DNA of 63,141 bases from Lachnospiraceae bacterium (GCA_017476665.1 JAFUZJ010000055.1:1-63141), one strand, 5' to 3'. Positions 48,322 through 57,283 are shown, numbered from the stretch's first letter. Program-made: numbers and translations. The notes: generated from the sequence alone by a model not told the origin.

Positions 48322-48546
48322 TTAGAGCAGACTGTCAAACCAGGAATCGAACGATGCTTTGGAGATACGAATTATCCTTCCCAGCCTTATTACCTTAAAA
48401 TCAGCGTGCTGGCATAGTTCGTATGCTTTGCTACGACTAATTTCAAGGATTTCCGCAATTTCTTGTACGGAATAGGTCTTTTTTTCCCTCGTTTCCGGAT
48501 TGTAATTACTGTCTGCTTTAGAGATTTCTTGAAAATTAACTGCCAT
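48322..48546 (-). CDS. xis: Excisionase-like helix-turn-helix protein
   Basis: A 74-residue protein with a MerR-like/HTH_17 winged helix (TYSVQEIAEILEISRSKAYE, then IIRISKASFDSWF). This is the usual Xis or AlpA type found next to tyrosine integrases. It is co-directional with the integrase. By analogy with Tn916 Xis it would bend attachment DNA and favour excision. Confidence 0.85.
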   Translation of the reverse strand: MAVNFQEISKADSNYNPETREKKTYSVQEIAEILEISRSKAYELCQHADFKVIRLGRIIRISKASFDSWFDSLL

Positions 48547-48973
48547 AGGTTTCCTTTCCTTGTGCAGTGTACGTATCCAGCAAATAAATCTCTGTTAATT
48601 CAAATTATAATACTGGAGCTGATCATGCACAATTACATAAACTTCTTTTTATAAAGTTACCATTTTTTACCAATTTTTTTTCACATACCTTCCATCCCCG
48701 CTTCCATTGCCCTTCCGGCCAAGTCTTCGGCTGCCCTGTGGGCATTTGATCCTGCGGCGGGCGCACTTTGAGCAGTGAGTCAGTCATCAGGAACCCGTAT
48801 CCATGATGGTGTATGTTCTTCAGTTGCCAAAGAACAGTAGTGGGAGAAGTTGTGATCTCCTATATAATAAGTACCAGCAAAATTAAAAATACTTGAAAAG
48901 AATTTTAAAATATTATTATTCTAGCGTTATGTGTAAAAATATCATAGAAAATCATAGATATAGAATATTGGAG

Positions 48974-49003
48974 TTGACATGATACAATATGTTGTGTTAT
49001 ATT
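48974..49003 (+). promoter_or_regulatory. Promoter of the element's cargo operon
   Basis: A perfect TTGACA (48974-48979) and TATATT (48998-49003) are 18 bases apart. Transcription would begin near 49010 and meet two terminators before the first gene at 49329. Confidence 0.65.
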
Positions 49004-49075
49004 GCATTTGTAATTGATTATTGTGTATCTGCTCCCGTGCGGGATGCAAGAGCTCACGCTGTTTAAGATTGTAAG

Positions 49076-49128
49076 AAGTGTCAGAAGATAGCCATGATTG
49101 AAAATGGCATACTTTTGGCACTTTTTTT
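49076..49128 (+). terminator. Strong intrinsic terminator in the leader
   Basis: A hairpin of about 20 base pairs with one 3x3 internal loop (AAGTGTCAGAAG...AGCCAT pairs with ATGGC...CTTTTGGCACTT) runs into seven T's. Transcripts from the promoter at 48974 would end here as an RNA of roughly 120 bases unless antitermination occurs. Confidence 0.85.
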
Positions 49129-49220
49129 ATTGCCGTCAGGACACTGGAGCGTATATCGCCCGGCGTCCATGTCGGATAAACGGCAGTAATCAGTTATTTT
49201 GTGGGAAACCACACGTTGTA

Positions 49221-49257
49221 GGGAATGGAGCCCTTTGGGAGCCATTCCTATTTTTTT
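49221..49257 (+). terminator. Second terminator in the leader
   Basis: GGAATGG pairs with CCATTCC, with CCC / GGG above it, followed by TATTTTTTT. It lies 72 bases before the first cargo start codon. Confidence 0.85.
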
Positions 49258-49328
49258 GCCCAGAATCCGCAATGGTGCGGCTGGAGTAACAGCCTCCGAA
49301 CAGGAGAGAAGGAAAGGTGGAAAGTAAG

Positions 49329-50480
49329 ATGAATGGAACAAATGTGTATGAAGACCGCTATGTCGCAGTCTTCACAAGGCAGGAAGACTTCCTGGAGTGT
49401 ATCCGGGAGAGGCTTGCAAATTCTTTTTGGGACAGGGGCAAAACGCGGAACCTGCGGTTTGCGGAACTGACTGAGGACAGCCCGATTGCGGACAGGCTCA
49501 GGGAGAAATGTTCCAGAGAGGGGACGGATGAGGGGATCATCGCAGATACAATCTCCAACACAGGACTGGTTCTCAGGGTCAAAAATGAGTATTACCCGGT
49601 GAGAAACTGCGCGATCAAGAGCATTCTTGACAGGGCAGGGATCTCTGGCTGCGGCCTGAGAAGGGTATCGAAGAGCGTTTATGCCCGGATTTTGAATGAC
49701 TGTCTGAAGGTAGCAAAGGGGGATGCCCTGCTCCGGATCTCCGAGGGAAAGGTGTCAGCCGTCTTGGGCGGTGATGCAGGCGATTACTCTGTCATTGACA
49801 CGGAACAACTCTATATGCACACCATCGATTATCTGAACAGCAGGTTCAAGGGGGTGTCGTATCTGGGCGGTTTCTACGAGCATGACAGGGTTTCTGCCAT
49901 CTGGGAGCTTTCCGGGGAGACGAAACTGTTGGAGGCATACAACAAGGAGCTGGCTCTGATGGGAAGAACAGCCAGTGAAATGACGCCGGTAGTCCGGATC
50001 ACCACATCTGATACAGGTGCGGGGGGAGCGAACATTTACCCTATGCTGCTCTACAGCAAGGGGACAAAGACCATCATGCTGGGTGATGTACTGCGCCTGG
50101 AACACAAGAACGGGGCAGACATTGCAGAGTATGACAAGCAGCTGAAGATGCTGTATGGCAAGTACCAGCTCGCCGTTGGAAACCTGACAAGGCTTCTTTC
50201 TATTGAAGTTATGAACCCGATCAACTGCATGAAGGGTGTCATGGATAAGCTGGGGATAGCCAGGAAATACAGTGCGGAAGCTGCCGAACAGTTTGAAGCC
50301 CAGAATGGAACCGGTCCCTGCACTGCCCATGACATTTATTATGGCATCTCGGATATCCTGTTCCAGATGACCTGCAACGGGGAAGAGGGGAGTGTGATCA
50401 CTGCAATGGAGGAGAAAATTGCAAGGGCGCTTTCTATCAACTGGGAAGAATATGACATTCGGGGAATATACCGGTGGTAA
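49329..50480 (+). CDS. Conserved element protein, possibly DUF932-like
   Basis: A 383-residue soluble protein. The middle part (VRNCAIKSILDRAGISG, SVYARILNDCLKVAKG, KVSAVLGGDAGDYSVIDTEQL) and later segment PVVRITTSDTGAGGANIYPML follow the order of DUF932 phage/plasmid proteins, but I am not certain of the family. No catalytic motif is seen. It is the first gene after the two-terminator leader. The ATG at 49329 lies 9 bases after an AAAGGTGG motif. DUF932-type genes are common on plasmids and ICEs and their role is unknown. Confidence 0.5.
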   Translation: MNGTNVYEDRYVAVFTRQEDFLECIRERLANSFWDRGKTRNLRFAELTEDSPIADRLREKCSREGTDEGIIADTISNTGLVLRVKNEYYPVRNCAIKSILDRAGISGCGLRRVSKSVYARILNDCLKVAKGDALLRISEGKVSAVLGGDAGDYSVIDTEQLYMHTIDYLNSRFKGVSYLGGFYEHDRVSAIWELSGETKLLEAYNKELALMGRTASEMTPVVRITTSDTGAGGANIYPMLLYSKGTKTIMLGDVLRLEHKNGADIAEYDKQLKMLYGKYQLAVGNLTRLLSIEVMNPINCMKGVMDKLGIARKYSAEAAEQFEAQNGTGPCTAHDIYYGISDILFQMTCNGEEGSVITAMEEKIARALSINWEEYDIRGIYRW

Positions 50481-50495
50481 GCAGGGAGGATAACA

Positions 50496-50653
50496 ATGGC
50501 AAGCAGGGGAATTAAGTGTCTTCGCAAGGTATTGGGATGGTCAATATGCAGGTTGTTGATCAGAAGGATCGCCTTTCCAACAGCGTTTATCACCATAATC
50601 GCAAAACAGGGAAGGTGTCAATTTATGAGCAGGGGAAAGTCTTATTAAACTAG
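50496..50653 (+). pseudogene. Remnant of a DUF5688 gene (C-terminal end only)
   Basis: In the frame 50516-50653 the sequence encodes RLSNSVYHHNRKTGKVSIYE followed by QGK, nearly the same as the C-termini of the two DUF5688 copies downstream (RLSNSIYHYDKETGEVSIFE and KLSNSVYRYDREAGKISIYE). The rest of the gene is missing. A ribosome site and ATG at 50496 (GGGAGGATAACA) open a different frame of 50 codons, so the start and end seem to have been joined out of frame by a deletion. Confidence 0.75.
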
Positions 50654-50665
50654 GAGGAGAACACG

Positions 50666-51631
50666 ATGGAAGTAAAAACTACAATGGCAGAAATATTGGA
50701 TAAGGAAAAGAAGGCTACTTTGGAAGGACTGCGTGAGTTGGTGATAGCAGAGCTGACAGAGCATTATGGCGAAGATCTTGATGTCAAAGAGGTCAATGTC
50801 GTCAAAAATAATGGTCTGGAGCTTTGTGGTGTCAATGTTGGCAAAAAGAACAGTCACATTGCAGCTACCTTTTACATGGACAGTTTTGTTAAGGATTATC
50901 TTGACGGCAGGGAAAGCGTACAGAAAATTGCAGAATTCATAGTAGATCATGCTTCAAAGGATATGCCGGATTTTGGCAATGTCCTTGATAAGCTCAAGAA
51001 CTATGAAGAGATAAAGGATCATATCATTCCTGCGCTGGTAAACTATGAAGCCAATAAGGATGAACTTGAGAAAATTCCATACTAACCTTTTCTTGATCTT
51101 GCTATTACCCTTTACCTTGAGCTGCATGCTGAATGCGATGGTAAAATCAATATTTCTAATAAGATGCTGGATATTTGGGGCGTGGATGAGCAGGAAGTGT
51201 TTCGTCAGGCTTTCCAAAATCTGGCTTCCAGAAAGGATATCTGGGTCAAAGACATTTTCTCCGTATTGCATGAAGCATGGCTGAGAGGAGAAATACCGGT
51301 AGATGTTCCCGATGAATGCAGCCCTCTTTATGTAGTGTCGAACCATGAAAGGTTCTGGGGCTCCATTCTTTTGGCGGATTCAAATGTACTTGGTCTCATT
51401 GCTGAAAAGCTGGGATGCGGGTTTAAGATTTTTCCCAGCAGCGTGCATGAACTTTTGGTACTTTCTGACGATGAAGATGCTGCCGGGGGAGAAGAATGCA
51501 TGTCGGCCATGGGTGTGGCGCTGATCAACAGAACAGTTGTAGATGTGGAGGAGCGACTTTCCAACAGCATCTACCACTATGACAAGGAAACGGGAGAGGT
51601 ATCAATCTTTGAGCAGGGAGAACCGCTCTAA
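50666..51631 (+). pseudogene. DUF5688 protein gene interrupted by one in-frame TAA
   Basis: Codons 50666-51082 and 51086-51631 are in one frame, broken only by a TAA at 51083-51085. The first part contains VNYEANKDELEKIPY; the sequence after the stop continues PFLDLAITLYLELHAE, which aligns with KWLDLAVIFYLHPEAFYAE in the intact copy downstream. The full product would be about 321 residues and ends RLSNSIYHYDKETGEVSIFE plus QGEPL. A restart at the ATG at 51164 could give a C-terminal fragment. The family is common on Lachnospiraceae mobile elements and has no known function. Confidence 0.8.
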
Positions 51632-51661
51632 ATAAACAAACATATCAAGGAGGAAGTAATT

Positions 51662-52666
51662 ATGCAGGAAAAAAGAAACGAAGAAACCAAAACAAAAAAT
51701 AACACGGGAACCAACACGGACGCCAGCAATAATACTAAGAGCGTGGAAGAACTGCAGGATATGCTCGTCCGGCAGATGAGGGAGGATCTTGACTCTGACT
51801 GGAAAGTGACACCGAGAAACGCATGGAAGAATAACCATGTGGAATTCCATGGCGTAGAGCTGGAATACACCCCGTCACACTTTAAGTATGCAGCTTATGT
51901 GGAGGATTTTGAGCACCCTTTCAACAGAGGAGCTGTTGACGTTCAGAAAATATCTGAAACGATCTGCTGCTTTATTTCCCACAGCCCGTATTGGCAGAAA
52001 AAGGAAGACGGTTATCCGGGACAGGCAGTAGACTTTGAGGAGATCAGGGACAGGATCATGGCTGGATTGGTTAATTATGAGGCAAACCGTGAGGAGCTGC
52101 AGAGCAGGCCGCATCTGAAATGGCTTGACCTTGCCGTTATCTTTTATCTGCATCCGGAAGCTTTTTATGCGGAGGGAGTGCCCATTGACAATGAGATGGC
52201 TCAAAAGTGGCAATTGACTGCGGACAACCTCTTGCAGTTATCTTTCTGCAATATGCTGAAGCGGGATCAGCTCACTCTCCGTATGGTAACAGACTGCGAA
52301 GAATATGTCTATGATTCACCGGAGGGCGAGAGATATACTGCGACCCGCAATAAGGATACGGCAAAGGCACCGACGATCATTCTTTCGTCCGTGTATAATA
52401 ATTCCTTTGGGGCAACCTGCCTGTTCAATCTTGCTTTGTTCAGTGATCTGGCTGAGAAGCTGGAGGCAGACCTTTACATTTACCCCAAGAGCATTGACGA
52501 AGTGGTCATTTCGCCGTCTGAGCCGAATGAGGATGTCAGAAAGAGGATCGCAGAGGAGAATCCGGATGCGGTGACAATGGCGGAGAAACTGTCGAACAGC
52601 GTATATCGGTATGACCGCGAAGCAGGAAAGATTTCTATTTATGAGCAGGGAGAACCGCTCAGATAG
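51662..52666 (+). CDS. DUF5688 family protein
   Basis: A 334-residue soluble protein and the only intact one of three tandem copies. A low-complexity Asn/Thr N-terminus (about 1-30) is followed by the conserved body (FHGVELEYTPSHFKYAAYVE, IMAGLVNYEANREELQSRPH, LKWLDLAVIFYLH) and the C-terminal signature LSNSVYRYDREAGKISIYEQ. It starts behind AAGGAGGAAGTAATT. The function is unknown; no catalytic motif or membrane segment is visible. A strong terminator follows, so the DUF5688 genes form their own transcription unit end. Confidence 0.8.
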   Translation: MQEKRNEETKTKNNTGTNTDASNNTKSVEELQDMLVRQMREDLDSDWKVTPRNAWKNNHVEFHGVELEYTPSHFKYAAYVEDFEHPFNRGAVDVQKISETICCFISHSPYWQKKEDGYPGQAVDFEEIRDRIMAGLVNYEANREELQSRPHLKWLDLAVIFYLHPEAFYAEGVPIDNEMAQKWQLTADNLLQLSFCNMLKRDQLTLRMVTDCEEYVYDSPEGERYTATRNKDTAKAPTIILSSVYNNSFGATCLFNLALFSDLAEKLEADLYIYPKSIDEVVISPSEPNEDVRKRIAEENPDAVTMAEKLSNSVYRYDREAGKISIYEQGEPLR

Positions 52667-52702
52667 GGATATAGAACAAATTAACAAGGTGATTGACAAA
52701 AG

Positions 52703-52729
52703 AAAGGAAGGGAGCGCCCTTCCTTTTTT
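52703..52729 (+). terminator. Intrinsic terminator after DUF5688
   Basis: AAAGGAAGGG and CCCTTCCTTT pair across the loop AGCG and end in T's. It lies 36 bases after the DUF5688 stop and just before the recombination genes. Confidence 0.9.
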
Positions 52730-52749
52730 CTGTCGGAAAGGAGAAAAAG

Positions 52750-53790
52750 ATGAGTTTGGATCTGAATTATGAGGCAAAGGTTTTGGTGGATACCGAACCG
52801 CTCACAAACGAGGAATGGCTGGATTACCGCAGGAAGGGGATCGGAGGGAGCGACTGCGCTGCTATCATGGGGTGCTCGCCCTTTACGACGCTGCGGGATC
52901 TGTTTTACGACAAAACGGGCGTCAAGCCTGTCGTCCAGGAGGAGAACAGGAACTGGGTGCAGTTTGAGGTCGGTCACAGACTGGAGGAGCTGGTGGCACA
53001 GATCTTTTCCAAGAAGACCGGGCTGGAGGTTTACCCGATCCGGAAGATGTTCCAGCACCCGCTCTATCCCTTCATGCTGGCTGATGTGGATTTTTTCATC
53101 AAGCTGCCGAATGGAAAGACCGGGATCCTGGAGTGCAAGACCACCAATTACAACAATCAGGATAAATGGGCGAACGAGAGTACGCCCGTCAACTATGAGT
53201 ATCAGGGCAGACACTACATGGCTGTCATGAACATTGACGAGGTGTATTTTGCATGCCTGTACGGGAACAGTGAGAATGAGTTTTTCATCCGGAACATGGA
53301 GCGTGACCTGGACATCGAAGAGGAGCTGATCGCGGAGGAGGAGAACTTCTGGAATGAGTATGTCCTGAAGAAGGTTGAGCCTCCCTACACGGAGAAACCC
53401 GATCTTGTGCTGGCGAGCATCCGTAAGCATGTGGGACCGGCAGACAAGGACGCCGATAAAGTGAAGCTGAGCCGTACCCTGCAGAAGAATCTGGACTCCT
53501 ATCTGCTCCTGAAGGCAGAGAAATCCCAGCTGGACGCAAAGTCCAAAAAGCTGGAGGAACAGATGAAGAACTGCTACACGGAAGTTGTTGAGGAGTTGGG
53601 AAGTAGCTGCGAGGGAACGCTGACCGATGGTAAGTCTATCTATACGGTGAGTTATAACCCCCAGTACCGTACTTCCGTGAACAAGAATAACCTGGAGCGG
53701 CTCAAGGCGAACCACCCGGATGTCTATAATGATTATGTGAGCACCAGTGAGACCAGGATCTTTTCCGTGAAGAAAAAGGAGGTAGCATGA
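52750..53790 (+). CDS. YqaJ-family exonuclease (lambda-exonuclease fold)
   Basis: A 346-residue protein. The N-terminal half is a YqaJ nuclease domain: GGSD (32-35), GHRLEELVAQIF, the acidic residue in ADVDFFIKL and the catalytic ILECKTT. The C-terminal part has a coiled coil (AEKSQLDAKSKKLEEQMKNC). YqaJ nucleases degrade one strand of duplex DNA 5'-3' and work with a single-strand annealing protein in phage-type recombination; a candidate partner is encoded at 57580-58722. The ATG at 52750 follows AAAGGAGAAAAAG. It overlaps the next gene by 4 bases. Confidence 0.9.
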   Translation: MSLDLNYEAKVLVDTEPLTNEEWLDYRRKGIGGSDCAAIMGCSPFTTLRDLFYDKTGVKPVVQEENRNWVQFEVGHRLEELVAQIFSKKTGLEVYPIRKMFQHPLYPFMLADVDFFIKLPNGKTGILECKTTNYNNQDKWANESTPVNYEYQGRHYMAVMNIDEVYFACLYGNSENEFFIRNMERDLDIEEELIAEEENFWNEYVLKKVEPPYTEKPDLVLASIRKHVGPADKDADKVKLSRTLQKNLDSYLLLKAEKSQLDAKSKKLEEQMKNCYTEVVEELGSSCEGTLTDGKSIYTVSYNPQYRTSVNKNNLERLKANHPDVYNDYVSTSETRIFSVKKKEVA

Positions 53791-54200
53791 TGTTCAGGCT
53801 GAATCAGAAAGACCGTATTTATATCTGTTCTCCGCTGTCCGCGCCGGATTGGAGCGGCATAGAGAGGAACATGGTGAACGCCATGCGGTACTGTGAGATC
53901 GTGGCGAAGGCATTTCATTGCCGCACGATTGCTCCGCACAGTTTTCTGCCGCTCCATCTGGATGATAATGTCCCGGAGGAGCGACAGATTGCCCTGGAAT
54001 TCGGACTCTCCGTCCTCAAGATCTGCAAGGCGATGATCGTCTGCGGAGGCAGGATAAGTGACGGAATGCGGGGAGAGATCGAGCGTGCAGAGCAGATGGG
54101 GCTGGATGTTTATTACCTGGTGGAAGACAAAGAGGGTGCCGGAATTATTAAAAAGACAAAAGGGAAGGAGGCGAGAGTTCTTGAAATGCAGAATAGTTAA
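53787..54200 (+). CDS. DUF4406/DUF7768-like nucleoside deoxyribosyltransferase fold
   Basis: A 137-residue protein that follows the pattern YICSPLSA, IAPHSFLPLHLDD, EERQIALEFGLSVL, CGGRISDGMRGEIERA. This is the Rossmann-like fold related to nucleoside 2-deoxyribosyltransferases and found on many mobile elements as DUF4406 or DUF7768. The active-site Glu of true transferases could correspond to the EIERA position, but function is unproven. The ATG overlaps the YqaJ stop (ATGA). Its last 20 bases overlap the helicase gene, so the three genes are translationally coupled. Confidence 0.75.
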   Translation: MMFRLNQKDRIYICSPLSAPDWSGIERNMVNAMRYCEIVAKAFHCRTIAPHSFLPLHLDDNVPEERQIALEFGLSVLKICKAMIVCGGRISDGMRGEIERAEQMGLDVYYLVEDKEGAGIIKKTKGKEARVLEMQNS

Positions 54201-56385
54201 GATGATCTACCAGAACAAAGACAGCGGTTTCAGCGTTGTTGCCTGTAACACGGGGGATACCTCCGTGCCGCAGGCAGCGCGGAATGCCTATTGCAAAGAA
54301 GAGATCCAGTTTACTGCTGTGGGCGTCGGACTGCCGGAACCCAGCACCCTTGAGATTGAAATGGAGGGCAAATGGGTAAAGGACAAACGGGGGATGCAGT
54401 TCCAGGTGAAAGAATTTAAGACCATCATGCCCAAGACGACAGAAGGCATCATTGCCTATCTTTCCAGCGGGCTGATCAAAGGGATCGGCACTAAGACTGC
54501 AGAGCGTATCGTAGATAAGTTTGGCCTCCGGACCTTTGAGGTCATGGACGAGTACCCGGACAGCCTGCTGGAGATCAAGGGGATTACCAGAAAGAAGCTG
54601 GATGCGATCATGCTCTCCTACCATGGGAGCCAGGTCATCAGGGAGCTTGCCACATTTCTTTCGCCCTATAACATCACACCGAACAAGATCCAAAAGATCT
54701 ATGAGGAGTATGGGGAAAAGTCCCTGCAGACCATACAGGACAAGCCGTTCTCCCTCTGCAAGATCAACGGGTTTGGCTTTCTGACCGTGGATGCGATAGC
54801 AAAAGCGAACAAAAAGCCGCCCAATGATCCCATGCGGATAGAGGGAGGCATAGATTACTGTCTGGCAAAGGCACTCCAGGACGGACATCTTTATCTGGAG
54901 AAGACGAACCTGCAGGCTATGGTACACAACCTGTTGAATGACGGCTATGAGGCAGAGGTAGTGAAGATGCTGGATGTCCACAACGTGATCAGTGGGCTGG
55001 TGAAGGAAAAACGTCTCATCTACGAAGACGGTGCTGTCTATCCGGCAAAGTATTACGGGTATGAATGCAGCGTTGCCAAAAGGCTGGTATCCCTGTTCTT
55101 AAAAAAGGATTATATGCCCTTAAAGGTCAACGAGCTGATCGATGAGTCGCAGCGGGAGCTGTCCATTACGCTTTCCCCGAAGCAGAAAGAGGCAGTCAGG
55201 AATGCTTTTCTGAACAAGGTCTCCATCATCACAGGTGGTCCGGGAACCGGAAAGACGACCGTGCAGAAGGTGCTCCTGTACCTGAACACAAAGCTGAAGG
55301 GAGGAACAGTCCTGCTCACTGCCCCCACGGGCAGGGCCAGCAGGCGCATGGCTGAGAGTACCGGCGACAGGGGAGCAAAGACGATCCACAGCGCGTTAGG
55401 GCTGACCGGTGACGAGTCCGGTGAGGAGGAAGGAGATATGCTCGATGCATATTTCATCATTGCGGACGAGTTCACCATGACAGACATGGTGCTTGCCTAC
55501 CGCCTTTTCCGTCATGTTAAGGATGGTGCCAGGATCGTGCTGGTTGGGGATGTGAACCAGCTTCCCAGCGTGGGACCGGGTAATGTGTTCCGGGAGATGA
55601 TCCAGAGCAGGATCCTGCCGGTGACTACTCTGGATGTGGTGTTCCGTCAGAAAAATACCAGCAGGATACCAGTAAACGCCCAGAAGATGCTCGATTATAA
55701 CACGGAGCTGGACTATGGGGATGACTTTGCGTTTTATCCGGCGGCTGATGCAGTATCCTGCGCTCAGGTGGTCTGTGACCTGTATAAAGACCTCATCAAG
55801 ACCTACGGTGTGGAAAATGTGCAGGTACTCTCGCCCTACCGCAAGAAAAGCGAGGCAGGAGTGAATGCCCTCAACGAAAGGCTCTGGGATCTGGCGAACC
55901 CGAAGACAGCAGGCATGAAGGAGATACAGGCAAACGGGCTGACCTACAGGAAGGGTGACAAGGTGATCCATAACAAGAACAAGAACGGTATCAGCAACGG
56001 TGACATCGGATTTATCAGGGACATCGTGGAAGACGAGGACGGCGGAAAGGCAGCCAAAATAGATTTTGGAGACGGACGGATCGTGGAATACGGTGCCAAT
56101 GATCTGGAGATGGTGGAGCACTCCTATGCGACTACCATCCATAAGAGTCAGGGCAGTGAGTATCCTGTCGTGATTCTCCCGTGGCTGCCTGCATTTTACA
56201 TGATGTTAAGGCAGAATATCCTCTACACTGCCGTCACCAGAGCCAAAGAAAAGGTCATCATAGTCGGCAGCAAGAAAGCGGTCTGTATGGCGATCAAAAA
56301 TAATGCCAGCAGTATGCGCAATACAAGGCTTGCAGAGCGCCTGAACAGGGAGTACAACGAGAGGATCGCTGAGAAGGCATCCTGA
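54181..56385 (+). CDS. RecD2-like DNA helicase
   Basis: A 734-residue superfamily 1B helicase. Order: N-terminal OB-like region (KDSGFSVVAC), tandem helix-hairpin-helix segments (GLIKGIGTKTAERIVDKFG, LLEIKGITRKKLDAIM, ITPNKIQKIYEEYG), then motor domain with Walker A GGPGTGKTT (about residue 352), Walker B FIIADEFTM, VGDVNQLPSVGPGNV, and C-terminal YATTIHKSQGSEYP and YTAVTRAKEKV. It should unwind DNA 5'-3'. The start is taken as TTG at 54181, 9 bases after AAGGAGG; the first ATG is seven codons later. It lies in the exonuclease operon, so a role in element replication or recombination is likely. Confidence 0.9.
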   Translation: MKCRIVKMIYQNKDSGFSVVACNTGDTSVPQAARNAYCKEEIQFTAVGVGLPEPSTLEIEMEGKWVKDKRGMQFQVKEFKTIMPKTTEGIIAYLSSGLIKGIGTKTAERIVDKFGLRTFEVMDEYPDSLLEIKGITRKKLDAIMLSYHGSQVIRELATFLSPYNITPNKIQKIYEEYGEKSLQTIQDKPFSLCKINGFGFLTVDAIAKANKKPPNDPMRIEGGIDYCLAKALQDGHLYLEKTNLQAMVHNLLNDGYEAEVVKMLDVHNVISGLVKEKRLIYEDGAVYPAKYYGYECSVAKRLVSLFLKKDYMPLKVNELIDESQRELSITLSPKQKEAVRNAFLNKVSIITGGPGTGKTTVQKVLLYLNTKLKGGTVLLTAPTGRASRRMAESTGDRGAKTIHSALGLTGDESGEEEGDMLDAYFIIADEFTMTDMVLAYRLFRHVKDGARIVLVGDVNQLPSVGPGNVFREMIQSRILPVTTLDVVFRQKNTSRIPVNAQKMLDYNTELDYGDDFAFYPAADAVSCAQVVCDLYKDLIKTYGVENVQVLSPYRKKSEAGVNALNERLWDLANPKTAGMKEIQANGLTYRKGDKVIHNKNKNGISNGDIGFIRDIVEDEDGGKAAKIDFGDGRIVEYGANDLEMVEHSYATTIHKSQGSEYPVVILPWLPAFYMMLRQNILYTAVTRAKEKVIIVGSKKAVCMAIKNNASSMRNTRLAERLNREYNERIAEKAS

Positions 56386-56401
56386 TAATCAGGAGGAATG
56401 A

Positions 56402-57199
56402 ATGGAAAAAAGAGATTTTCAGAAGGAATTTGAAAAAGTGTTCGGCCAGCTTACAGGACGGTATTCAAGCTGGGAAGTATGGAATGACTTCCTGTATGTG
56501 ACGGCAGCATCCTTTGCCAATGTGGTAAAGACAGAACAGTGGGAAAAACGGGAGGAGGAATATCTGTCCCGTATCAACAAATATCCCAAAGAAATACAGG
56601 AGAAGTTTCCGGAGCTTATGTCCATACTGGCACTTGCCTTGGAAGATAAGCCGGAACAGGACTTCCTGGGCAGTATGTACCACCGGCTGAATCTCCACCA
56701 GAAACAGAAGGGACAGTTTTTTACGCCCTACCACATCAGTGAACTTATGGCAGAGATCAGTATAGGGAGTAAGGAGTCTATGGATGAGGAAATCCGCAGG
56801 AAAGGCTTTATCAGTGTGAACGATTCCTGTTGCGGAGCCGGGGCCATGTTAGTGGCTTTTGCAAACGTGGCAAGGAAGCATGGACTGAATTACCAGAACA
56901 GAGTGTTGTTCATAGCGCAGGACATCGACAGGACGGCAGCCCTTATGTGTTATATCCAGTTATCGCTCTTGGGCTGTTCTGCGGTAGTCATTGTGGGTGA
57001 CAGCCTCTTGAAGCCGGGTTTCCATCCGGACAATGAAGTCTGGTACACGCCGTTCTATTATCTCAACTATTGGCGGTTTCAGGGCGCAGAGTCTGAGGAG
57101 GCGGTCATTGTTCCTTCTGATGTCCCGGCAGCCCTGGCTGACCTGTTGTGCGAAGACCAGGACGGACAGATAGTGCTCAAAATGGAAGGAGTTGCGTAA
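56402..57199 (+). CDS. N6-methyltransferase-like protein with altered motif IV
   Basis: A 265-residue protein with an HsdM-like arrangement: QFFTPYHISELM (105-116), SAM-binding motif DSCCGAGAML (141-150), QDID (173-176) and GDSLL (199-203). The catalytic motif IV, expected as (N/D)PP(Y/F), reads WYTPFYY (214-220), so the Asn/Asp and first Pro are missing. SAM binding looks intact but base methylation is doubtful. Similar short proteins occur on Firmicutes mobile elements and are annotated as N-6 DNA methylases. It follows the helicase by 16 bases. No restriction enzyme or specificity subunit is near. Confidence 0.75.
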   Translation: MEKRDFQKEFEKVFGQLTGRYSSWEVWNDFLYVTAASFANVVKTEQWEKREEEYLSRINKYPKEIQEKFPELMSILALALEDKPEQDFLGSMYHRLNLHQKQKGQFFTPYHISELMAEISIGSKESMDEEIRRKGFISVNDSCCGAGAMLVAFANVARKHGLNYQNRVLFIAQDIDRTAALMCYIQLSLLGCSAVVIVGDSLLKPGFHPDNEVWYTPFYYLNYWRFQGAESEEAVIVPSDVPAALADLLCEDQDGQIVLKMEGVA

Positions 57200-57283
57200 A
57201 AATTCAAGAAATCCGGGGGAAAAAGTGTCTTTATATAGTAGGGGCACTTTTCCCTCCGGCTATCCAGCGAAAGGAATAAATGT

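Larger units (their letters stand above)
48547..49328. other. Element leader region without a protein gene
   Basis: No coding frame is convincing in these 780 bases. The first part (48547-48970) has low-complexity AT stretches and a G+C-rich block near 48690-48780 that may be remnant sequence. The second part contains a promoter (48974-49003), a strong terminator (49076-49128), a second terminator (49221-49257) and a small CCGC / GCGG hairpin before the first cargo gene. Confidence 0.7.

Noticed and set aside
48690-48780. Remnant gene in the G+C-rich block of the element leader
   Set aside because: No frame gives a recognisable protein; left as non-coding.
39989-51631. Genome-wide reassignment of TAA as a sense codon
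   Set aside because: Many intact genes here end normally with TAA at the family-expected length, for example yhaM, rsmG and the antiporter.
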